This document shows positions 53,880-63,037 of a stretch of 64,000 nucleotides of DNA, one piece after another. This DNA comes from Trichobilharzia regenti. Its lineage: Eukaryota; Platyhelminthes; Trematoda; Strigeidida; Schistosomatidae. How positions within the stretch are numbered: the stretch's first letter is position 1; each line of letters begins with the position of its first letter. The notes below the pieces were generated by a model. It searched no databases and was not told where the DNA came from. It was given only the letters and a program-made list of their open reading frames with translations. Position numbers and translations under genes: made by a program. The stretch spans positions 62,001 to 126,000 of the forward strand of contig CALYDD020000316.1 of assembly GCA_944472135.2 (NCBI GenBank), read 5' to 3'.

Positions 53880-55677
53880 TGTGTGTGTGTGTTATTTTCT
53901 GCTGGGAGAACTCTCTTATCCGTCAACACTGGCTGTTGTCACTATTGAGGAATGTAAGGTAGAGAGTATCGTGTGAAGCTATTATTGTGAATTCCCAGTT
54001 CACCAATTGAATTACTTCAAAGTGTTGAGTCTCTGTTGACATGCTGGACCGTATCACAGAAGACCTTTCCACGACATCCTTAGGTCAATATGACTATAGT
54101 TTTGGTTGATAGTGGCTAACGATTCAATCCATCACGCGTGTCGTATTTCATTTAGAACTCGTCTCCTAAATGTCACTGCACCTCCAGTCAGTGATGGTGT
54201 TCCACTGAGAGTCGAAGCCAACAGCCATCGTTGGAAACACAGAATGAACATTTCCGCCCAATAAAATCAATCCATCCATCCATTCATTCATTCATCAATC
54301 AATCAAACAATCAATCAATCAGTCAATCAATCAATCGGAATTTAAGAATGATAATTTCAAGGAATGACAAGTACACTTAGGGTTTGTATGAATGACCACC
54401 TTCCATAATGAACGAGGCTAAATAACGTAATAGCCAGTCAGTTCTCACGAAACTGATTCATTTTGTCATGATCATGAAATGTGGTGGGCACAAATCTGGA
54501 GCGACATCAAATGACAATTTATTCACTTTTCAACATTGTGGTAAAACTGAGATTTTATAGAAGCAGACTAGCATTGCACTTCAACCGCTTACTCTGCATC
54601 TGATTCTAGTGGAAGCATTCTCACCTGTACACTAACTGACTGAGTTTGAGATTTCCTGACTGACCGTCGTCCTAACTGCCTATCTTCGTTCCTTCTTTCT
54701 TCCTTCCTTCCTTCCTTCCATCCATCCTTCCCCCTCAAGTACCACCATACCAATCGATGACGAGGAGACACGCGGATTCATTCCATTCGTGAGTGAAGAC
54801 GGTGTAACCAATGTCTGCCTGTCTGTCTGTCTGCAGTCTGTCTGTCCGTGTGTCTCTGTGTGTCTGTATATGTGTGGGTGAAACTGCATACCTGGGTGAA
54901 AACATCTGTGTCTGTGAGATCGTGCGTGTTTGTTTGTGTGTGTGTGTGTGTGGTTTGTGAGCTGTGTATTCACTGAGACTAATCGCCGATTGTTCTTGGT
55001 GAAGGAATGATGACTGTGAAGCGATGAATGCAGTGTCGCTCATTTCATCCATATAAGTAGTATGAGTGTGATCTGCACATTTCCAGACTATTGTCAGACT
55101 ATCAAAAATGTATTGTAGTTAATGGGACGAGTGACATGATTTTGAGACGATGTGGTGTTGAGAATGTTGGATTTGACATTGAAACTGTATTTCGTGATAA
55201 TTTTGCAAAATGGATATTTGTGGCATGGTAGACGATTTTATTACAGGTCATCAGGTGTTTGGCCTGATCAATGGTCTCAGTCAGGGATATTCGAAACATC
55301 TTTGTAAGCCGTCATGCAACATTGTTCGCATGGCGGTTAGATACTCAATAAAGTAGTAGTAGTTGTTGTTGTTGTTGTTTTCGGGTGACTATTGTTCTCC
55401 AGTCCACATTCTGTCTGTCAACGCTCACACACATACCCACACACAACACAACTAAACAATTTACCATTTACACGGACACATATCTATTCAGCTTTGTCTG
55501 GTCCACTTCTTCGATATTCAAGTGTGTGTCCGTGTGCATGTGTCAGTCTACCTGAGAGAGAATCACACATCAACTGACCACGTGGAGTGCCCACATTCGC
55601 TCTGTAAACCCCACACAACACAACATCATATACATATACATGAATCAGCGAGGCTATGAATTACACGTCGTGTGGAT
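53880..55677. repeat. X-repeat palindrome, left arm (partner 56,762-58,552)
   Basis: The (GT)n, GTTATTTTCTGCTGGGAGAAC...TCGTGTGGA order is the reverse complement of the right arm. It includes the X repeat on the minus strand: TTCC and CTGT runs, (GT)n, then AATAAAG(TAG)n(TTG)n near 55,347-55,378. Confidence 0.8.
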
Positions 55678-56761
55678 ATCAGAAGTTATTATTAGGAAGT
55701 CGTGGACACCAGTGAAATGATAATTCATCACAGTGGACAGGTTATTTCATACACAGTCCACCTGTCCAATCCGAGGTAAGCTTTCATTACTCTCAAATCT
55801 GTGTGAAGATCAACAGCACTCAGCTGGTGAATTCCATCCTAACAAGTATAACTGTCATTTTGTGTAGTATTCAAATATGATTTCTACTTGATTTCATGCT
55901 CCAATTTCTAATGATCTGGCGAGAGTATTATGATTATTCTGACGTAATTGACAGGTATTTTAAGAAGTTAACAGAAGTTAACACTTACCAAAGTGAAATG
56001 AAAAGTTTTCATTATGTTATGGCGAAAAAGGACTAGTATTGACATCATGAAATTAAAAAAGGGAAACAGTCTTATAGGAATTCAGTGATTTGATTGATTT
56101 CAAGGCTGGATCAACGAAGCGAAATGATCACTGGGAATAGTGAAGTTCAGTAGTTCTCTAACTGAATTAACTCTTGATGTATTATCTTGTGGATTGAATT
56201 CTGGAGGTGGTTATCTGGTGGAAGTTTGTGAAATGAAGGTGAGGACACTATTCTTCGACTTGTCTTCACCTTGAAGTAAGCAGTGAAAATGGTGTCTGGA
56301 AAAGTAATGATAAATGCTCCAGAGTCAAACCAAACAACTCTGAGAAAGCAGATGGTGGTGGGAAGTCGTAAACTTTGGATTTAATTGTAGCCTAGAGCTT
56401 TAGTTCCGAGTGGAATAAGGATTTCGCTTTCCTACCCTCCCTCATCGTCTACCTCATTCGTCTTTACAGACAGGTTTTATTTCCACGTAGACGTTTCCCT
56501 CCTTTCAATTGGCTTCCGAATTCTTTTTGAAGACTAGACTCTCTAGGTTAGTCTACGACTATTCTTATTTCTACTCATCTCTTGAATTCCGAGGAGAGCT
56601 TACGGCTTCACCAGCCAGCACATCTCCATTTTACTCTGTCCTCTGTCATTGTTTTCCACTTGCTTCATGATGGTCCACAAGCTGTCATTTATTTTTTTTC
56701 GACATATTCTCCTCCATGTCACTCTGAGACCAACGAGCAAAATGTGAAATCTCACTGGGAT
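55678..56761. other. Palindrome spacer, non-coding
   Basis: Starts with the segments shared with 52,168-52,275 (inverted) and 53,636 (direct). From about 55,930 to 56,761 nothing matches other parts of the window and no coding block is visible. Confidence 0.5.
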
Positions 56762-58552
56762 TCCACACGACGTGTAATTCATAGCCTCGCTGATTCATGT
56801 ATATGTATATGAGGTTGTGTTGTGTGGGGTTTACAGAGCGAATGTGGGCACTCCACGTGGTCAGTTGATGTGTGATTCTCTCTCAGGTAGACTGACACAT
56901 GCACACGGACACACACTTGAATATCGAAGAAGTGGACCAGACAAAGCTGAATAGATATGTGTCCGTGTAAATGGTAAATTGTTTAGTTGTGTTGTGTGTG
57001 GGTATGTGTGTGAGCGTTGACAGACAGAATGTGGACTGGAGAACAATAGTCACCCGAAAACAACAACAACAACAACTACTACTACTTTATTGAGTATCTA
57101 ACCGCCATGCGAACAATGTTGCATGACGGCTTACAAAGATGTTTCGAATATCCCTGACTGAGACCATTGATCAGGCCAAACACCTGATGACCTGTAATAA
57201 AATCGTCTACCATGCCACAAATATCCATTTTGCAAAATTATCACGAAATACAGTTTCAATGTCAAATCCAACATTCTCAACACCACATCGTCTCAAAATC
57301 ATGTCACTCGTCCCATTAACTACAATACATTTTTGATAGTCTGACAATAGTCTGGAAATGTGCAGATCACACTCATACTACTTATATGGATGAAATGAGC
57401 GACACTGCATTCATCGCTTCACAGTCATCATTCCTTCACCAAGAACAATCGGCGATTAGTCTCAGTGAATACACAGCTCACAAACCACACACACACACAC
57501 ACAAACACGCACGATCTCACAGACACAGATGTTTTCACCCAGGTATGCAGTTTCACCCACACATATACAGACACACAGAGACACACGGACAGACAGACTG
57601 ACAGACAGGCAGACAGGCAGACATTGGTTACACCGTCTTCACTCACGAATGGAATGAATCCGCGTGTCTCCTCGTCATCGATTGGTATGGTGGTACTTGA
57701 GGGGGAAGGATGGATGGAAGGAAGGAAGGAAGGAAAGAAGGAACGAAGATAGGCAGTTAGGACGACGGTCAGTCAGGAAATCTCAAACTCAGTCAGTTAG
57801 TGTACAGGTGAGAATGCTTCCACTAGAATCAGATGCAGAGTAAGCGGTTGAAGTGCAATGCTAGTCTGCTTCTATAAAATCTCAGTTTTACCACAATGTT
57901 GAAAAGTGAATAAATTGTCATTTGATGTCGCTCCAGATTTGTGCCCACCACATTTCATGATCATGACAAAATGAATCAGTTTCGTGAGAACTGACTGGCT
58001 ATTACGTTATTTAGCCTCGTTCATTATGGAAGGTGGTCATTCATACAAACCCTAAGTGTACTTGTCATTCCTTGAAATTATCATTCTTAAATTCCGATTG
58101 ATTGATTGACTGATTGATTGATTGTTTGATTGATTGATGAATGAATGAATGGATGGATGGATTGATTTTATTGGGCGGAAATGTTCATTCTGTGTTTCCA
58201 ACGATGGCTGTTGGCTTCGACTCTCAGTGGAACACCATCACTGACTGGAGGTGCAGTGACATTTAGGAGACGAGTTCTAAATGAAATACGACACGCGTGA
58301 TGGATTGAATCGTTAGCCACTATCAACCAAAACTATAGTCATATTGACCTAAGGATGTCGTGGAAAGGTCTTCTGTGATACGGTCCAGCATGTCAACAGA
58401 GACTCAACACTTTGAAGTAATTCAATTGGTGAACTGGGAATTCACAATAATAGCTTCACACGATACTCTCTACCTTACATTCCTCAATAGTGACAACAGC
58501 CAGTGTTGACGGATAAGAGAGTTCTCCCAGCAGGAATTAACACACACACACA
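56762..58552. repeat. X-repeat palindrome, right arm (partner 53,880-55,677)
   Basis: TCCACACGACGTGTAATTCATAGCC mirrors GGCTATGAATTACACGTCGTGTGGA of the left arm. It then carries X repeat copy 4 on the plus strand with (CAA)n(CTA)n-CTTTATTGAG near 57,060-57,092, (CA)n, (CAGA)n, GGAA runs and (GATT)n near 58,098-58,140. Confidence 0.8.
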
Positions 58553-58930
58553 ATGTAATCCAGTGACGGAAGATACCTAGACGGTGGAAACCGGTTGAAA
58601 TCAGCTGGAACAGGTGGATGGTAGCTGTCAGTGCAATGCAGGATCCGCGCATCTAGGCAAGCATCTACACAAGGTGTAGACCAGATTAGACTAGTTTGGA
58701 CAAATTCAGTTGCATTGAATTGAGCCCAGCCTAAATATTTATTACAACACGGTCAGACGATCCAGTTACCCTCCTCACCTTATGTGACCAATGGAACTGG
58801 ATATTTGTCGGGCTAACTCTCCCAGTTCCACAATGCTTGTATATCATGTAGTTTCACATAACCAATTGGATTGTTCTCACTGGTGTGGACTAGTCTGTCT
58901 ACTGCTTTGGTTCTTGTCAGCTCGGAAGGT
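58553..58930 (+). repeat. Continuation of X repeat, shared with 35,760-36,254
   Basis: CAGTGACGGAAGATAC...GTCAGTGCAATGCAGGATCCGCGC, then ACAAGGTGTAGACC...CTCGGAAGGTC. It lacks the tRNA-like stretch found at 35,845-35,985. Confidence 0.7.
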
Positions 58931-59635
58931 CAGAAACAATCAGTGGTTAATATTACTACCGAACTCACAAACCAGTGAGTGTGAGTTTACATCTACCAAC
59001 ACAACGGTGAGAACTGAGGATAAGATGAAGGGGAAAATGACACATTATGCTTGACTTCCTTATCCACTGGTGAAGCACGCAAATATACACGAAACGGTGA
59101 AAAGTGAGTTCAAATCAGTTTGGATTCGAATACTCCACTCTTGTGAGTGAGATCGCGATCTCTCCCTATCACAGTTTTTAGTGGTTAATATTACAGCTGA
59201 AAATTTATCGCCTAAAATGTCATCGACCATTTCAGTCAGTCACTCACTCACCCACACTTTCATTCACATTCACGTAAATTATGCAGCGCATGTATCGCTA
59301 CAGATTACAAAAATCATAGACATTCTCGATAACGTATTGTGAAAGATTGTATTGATAATTGTAACCACGATATGGATTATGCGTATTTCTTGCTTTGAAA
59401 TTATTCACCGTTTTAAAGAGTGCAGGTTGATTGTTTTCAATTTTCTCATCAAATTTTCATTTCCTTCATTTATTGATGGATCCATTGATTCTATAATTAT
59501 TGTCTGTTTTCAACATTTCATAAATTTCTCTTTTATGCAGTGATTTGAGTTTCGATCACTTGATGACTGATAGTTAGTTAATCATACATTAAATCGAAAC
59601 TCACTCATCGATTATTTTCAAAATTCTAACCGATA
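58931..59635. other. AT-rich DNA without recognised features
   Basis: Only short open frames (up to 87 codons from 58,791) without domain signals. There is no match to other parts of the window. This is the longest apparently non-repetitive stretch. Confidence 0.5.
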
Positions 59636-59860
59636 TCGGGGGTCGGTGGTACAGCGGTTAGGACGCTCGCCAACCATGCATATGGTCCGGGGTTCGATTC
59701 CCGGCCAACTCACTTCTTCACATGGCTAAGCCAGAAATAATGCTGGTAAAGAGGAAAGGTTGGGCATGAGGCTAGCAATCCCATCCTGTAAAATAAACAC
59801 TGCTAAAGAGACTTCAAGCCACCAACCTGAAGCCCCATGTTCCACTGGGAAGGTGAAGAA
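59636..59860 (+). mobile_element. tRNA-derived SINE, second family (best copy)
   Basis: GGTCGGTGGTACAGCGGTTAGGACGC holds an A box (TGGTACAGCGG). GGTCCGGGGTTCGATTCCCGGCC holds a perfect B box with a 5-bp T-arm (CCGGG/CCCGG). The body GGCTAAGCCAGAAATAATGCTGG...GGGCATGAGGCTAGCAATCCCATCCTG follows. The 3' end is CTGAAGCCCCATGTTCCACTGGGAA, nearly the same as the RTE LINE 3' tail. It is not a tRNA gene: the copy at 22,605 shares the non-tRNA body. Confidence 0.75.
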
Positions 59861-61201
59861 AATAAAACCGATATCAATCCATGAATTTTCAAGGAATTCA
59901 AACATATTCGTTATATCGTGTTTGATTCAATGAAAATAATTGACCTGTCAATCATGGATATGCGATGAAATGTATTCAGATGACGTGAATTCGGGTTTCA
60001 GTGAGTGTACTTTCTTCAATCGTCTCTACCTCTCTCTCCCTCTCAATAAACTCCCTGTCTAGCAGTCTTGATGTCTCACTGTTTATCACTTTCTCCTTAA
60101 TATATGTGTAATACTTGGGCACTGTGGTAGTAAGTAATTCCATATTGGTTTGTTTATTAGTTGTATCACACAGCGAAGAAACAGTATTATTTACTGGATG
60201 ACGTTTCGAACAGAATTTATTATTCATAATCATATCAATTGTGATCACACGACTTCGAAACTTCAGTTGGATAGTTTTCTTTGTTTTCTCCTATTTATCG
60301 TAGGAGTAGAAGAATTTTCCAGATATCTGGGTGGACAGGTATTGAATCATTCCTATTACATGTATTTGCAGTTGATTCGATAAACAAAGCTTCTCTTATC
60401 AATCTCTTCCTCCACCCTGTGACATTAGATTTTAAACCTGTCATCCTGTCCCATTCTATTTTTTGGTTGTGTGTAATTGCATGTGGTCAGTGCTATAGCT
60501 GAACTATTCTTTCCATTTCTTATCTTATTTGGGTCAACCAATTTTGATTTTGCTAGGTATTTTATGTTCGGCTAGTCTGACTGCCCTGGTTCTACTAGTT
60601 TGACCTATGCATTTGACCTGACAATCATTGCAAGCAGGGGGTATTAGATAAACTAAATTGCTTTGTTTTAAAGACTCCACAGGATTGATCCTTTAACCGA
60701 CAAAGCTTGTTTCTAATTGAGATTGTGGGTGGTTTGAATGCCAGCCACTTTTATTCCTGCCAGCATTGTTAAGAATTCCGCGTAAGGTTTCCGAGGTCCC
60801 TTCCTTGTATGCAATTACTACTGATGATTTAAATTCCTTATTGTCGGTGTCGTCATTAATATTATTATTATTATTAATATTATTTTCATCATCACTATCG
60901 CTACTATCATTATTTATTTTATTTTGACATTTCCTTAAATATTTCCTGACTAATTTATCCGGGTAATTATTAAGTTCCAAGGCTTCTTTTATGTGTATCA
61001 CTTGCTGTCTTAGATTTCCCTTGGTGCTACTTAGTTTTTGTACTCTGTCACTTAAACATTTCACTAATCCTGTTTTTACTGACATAGGATGGGATGATCG
61101 GAAGTCCAAATATCTGTTTCGATGTGTGGGTTTCCTGTAAACACTAGTTTTTGACTTCCCATCTTCTTTCCTTTTTACGTTGCAATCTAACATTGGAAGC
61201 T
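59861..61201 (-). mobile_element. Penelope-like element PLE1, copy G (interrupted by an LTR element)
   Basis: Minus-strand copy that runs to ACATTGGAAGCT and is cut there by the Gypsy LTR at 61,202. The rest of the copy would lie beyond the window. An extra ATT unit near 60,860-60,876 adds one Asn codon relative to the other copies. Confidence 0.85.
60295..61201 (-). pseudogene. PLE1 RT C-terminal part / GIY-YIG relic (copy G)
   Basis: Codons run from MLDCNVKRKEDGKSK (just after the YVDD region) through YRKPTHRNRYLDFRSSHP, the Asn/Asp-rich linker and ETSFVG-stop, to the GIY-YIG relic and IWKILLLLR. The catalytic part of the RT is separated by the LTR insertion. Confidence 0.8.
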
Positions 61202-61682
61202 TGTTGAGTACGTAACAATATGATTGTACACTTTTTGATTATTTGTATAAATTCGAGATATTGTACATAATTTTTGTTTAAAACGCTTCTTGTTGAAATA
61301 TACATAACCTCCGTGTACAATTGAAAAATACACTCTGCTGTTGGAGACTTCGTCTTCTCCCTGGTCACTTCTGCTTACTTGCTCCACTCACACCGTGTTG
61401 TATACTTCGGATTTATTGTAGGAGCCTACTACTCTCAACCGAAGACATTTCTACAACCGGAACACAGCAGCTACAGCAGACGCAGTCCAAACAATTAACG
61501 TGCCCGTGGATTATATAATTAATTTATAGCCGAGGACTTACACTCTATAACCAAGTAATCCTTTTTGTTGCTATAACTCGTCACTGTATTCTTGGTAATA
61601 TATTGTGATTTAACACTCCACTGACTTGGATTATTACTTTTATATTTGGAATGTTAGTGAACTCTAATTTTGGTCCCCTACA
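61202..61682 (+). repeat. 5' LTR of the Gypsy element
   Basis: 481 bp from TGTTGAGTACGTAACA to GGTCCCCTACA. The left edge is defined by the break in PLE1 homology (GGAAGCT|TGTTGAG) and the right edge by the primer-binding site. A TATA-like TTATATAATTAATTTATAG lies at about 61,510-61,529. The 3' LTR and the second target duplicate are outside the window. Confidence 0.75.
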
Positions 61683-61689
61683 AATTAAT

Positions 61690-61702
61690 TGGTGAGCCCG
61701 AT
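61690..61702 (+). promoter_or_regulatory. Primer-binding site
   Basis: TGGTGAGCCCGAT starts 7 bp after the LTR. The TGGTGA-CCCGA form fits a tRNA 3' end complement. Members of this group use tRNA-Trp, but I cannot align the tRNA here, so the primer identity is inferred. Confidence 0.55.
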
Positions 61703-61822
61703 AAGAACACGGATTATTATGGCATATTCATATTCTTATTTTTGCTATTTTGTATATTCATTGTGATTTTGTGTGTGGTTTATATTTGTATCCTAATTTG
61801 CACCAATAACCTCATATTTATA

Positions 61823-62709
61823 ATGTCATCACCTCAGTCCGGTACATCAAACGAGCAGACAACTAATAGCGAGACAAATGCCACAATAAATGCCATCACT
61901 GATTTTCGTTTACCCCAATACGGTTTCGCAGAACCAAGGATTTGGTTTGCGGTAATTGAACCGTTGCTAGAAGCACGGGGCATTAAGTCCCAAATAGCCA
62001 AATATGGTATGGTGCTGGCAGAACTCCCTCCGTCAGTATTGACAGAAATCAGCGATTTCATCGAAGATCCTCCGACGGAACATCAATTTGATAAACTTAA
62101 AGCCCTCCTCATACAACGTACCAGTTTGTCAGATGAGAAAAGAATCCAACAATTGCTCACAGGCTGTGAACTAGGCCCACGTAAACCATCCCAGCTGCTC
62201 AGGCACATGCGCCAGTTAATCGGACATCATAAAGTAGACGAGGTAGTGCTGAAACAGATATGGTTGCAACGTTTACCTAGAAATGTCTAGCAAATTTTAA
62301 TCATCTCAGGAAAGTCGTATGACTTAGACCAACTAAGTGACATGGCAGATAGTATTATGGATGTTTTATCTGATAACACCATAAGTCACGTAGATCTGAT
62401 AGTGCCACACCGTGTCATTCCACACCCACGGCAGACACACCGATACTCGCCGCCATTGCAGACTTAGCGGCAAGGATTGACAAGTTGGAAACTAATAGGT
62501 CGGATCGACGAGTCCGGAGGCGGAGCTCACAGAGAAGGTCACCATCACGACGACGATCCTTCTCACGACAGCGTTCTTACACGTCTTCTCGGGATAGCAA
62601 TATATGCTGGTATCACTGGAAGTTTGGACGTCATGCCCTGAAATGTGTAAAACCGTGCAGCTTTAGCGAAGCCAACCAGGCTCAGGGAAACGCCTCAGCC
62701 AGACAGTGA
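61823..62709 (+). pseudogene. Gypsy gag (capsid and CX2HX9CX3C nucleocapsid)
   Basis: Starts at ATG 61,823 (MSSPQSGTSNEQ). The capsid-like part FAEPRIWFAVIEPLLEARG...DEKRIQQLLTG ends at an in-frame TAG (62,288-62,290), where the frame otherwise continues QILIISGKSYDLDQLSDMAD. A frame change near 62,430 leads to ADTPILAAIADLAARIDKLE and a basic RS-rich stretch. The knuckle C-WY-H-WKFGRHALK-C-VKP-C lies at 62,605-62,658. The frame ends TGA at 62,707-62,709. Gag packages the element RNA. The knuckle spacing is diagnostic of the CsRn1/Boudicca group, in contrast to the usual CCHC. A longer upstream TTG frame from 61,670 is hydrophobic leader read-through and is not preferred. Confidence 0.8.
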
Positions 62710-62916
62710 TGGCGACAGCTGTTACTGGCAAGCAAACAAGTCGCCTCTTCTATGTGAAGGACAAAACTTCAGACACTTTATTCCTGGTAGACACGGGAGC
62801 AGAAGTTAGCGTGATCCCTCCTTAACTATCCAGGCGATCAACACGGACACTCGGAAAACTGTCTCTCCGGGCAGCTAACCACACAAGCATACAGACGTAT
62901 GGAGAACAATCCCTCA

Positions 62917-62976
<60 letters not shown>

Positions 62977-63036
62977 ACGCCATCCTCGGAGCAGATTTCT
63001 TGAGTAATTTCAACCTGTTAGTTGACGTCAACAATA
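62709..63036 (+). pseudogene. Gypsy aspartic protease (start of pol), damaged
   Basis: The ATG at 62,709-62,711 overlaps the gag TGA by one base, a typical gag-pol overlap in another frame. LFLVDTGAEVSVIPP carries the catalytic DTGA (62,790-62,801). A TAA follows at 62,823-62,825, but the same frame continues through YGEQSLT and 19 AAA codons to HAILGADFLSNFNLLVD, the conserved end of Gypsy proteases. It breaks just upstream of 63,038. The stop and the A run make this copy inactive as sequenced. Confidence 0.75.
62918..62975 (+). repeat. Homopolymer of about 58 A inside pol
   Basis: Sits inside the protease coding region between YGEQSLT and HAILGADF. It keeps the frame. See findings. Confidence 0.9.
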
Positions 63037-63037
63037 A

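Noticed and set aside
59640..59715. tRNA gene
   Set aside because: A and B boxes and most of a cloverleaf are present, but the acceptor stem has a mismatch and the anticodon arm is poor. The downstream non-tRNA body is shared with 22,605-22,850, so it is a SINE head.
61670..61822. N-terminal hydrophobic extension of gag
   Set aside because: The open frame begins with TTG inside the LTR and crosses the primer-binding site. The ATG at 61,823 gives a normal Gag start.
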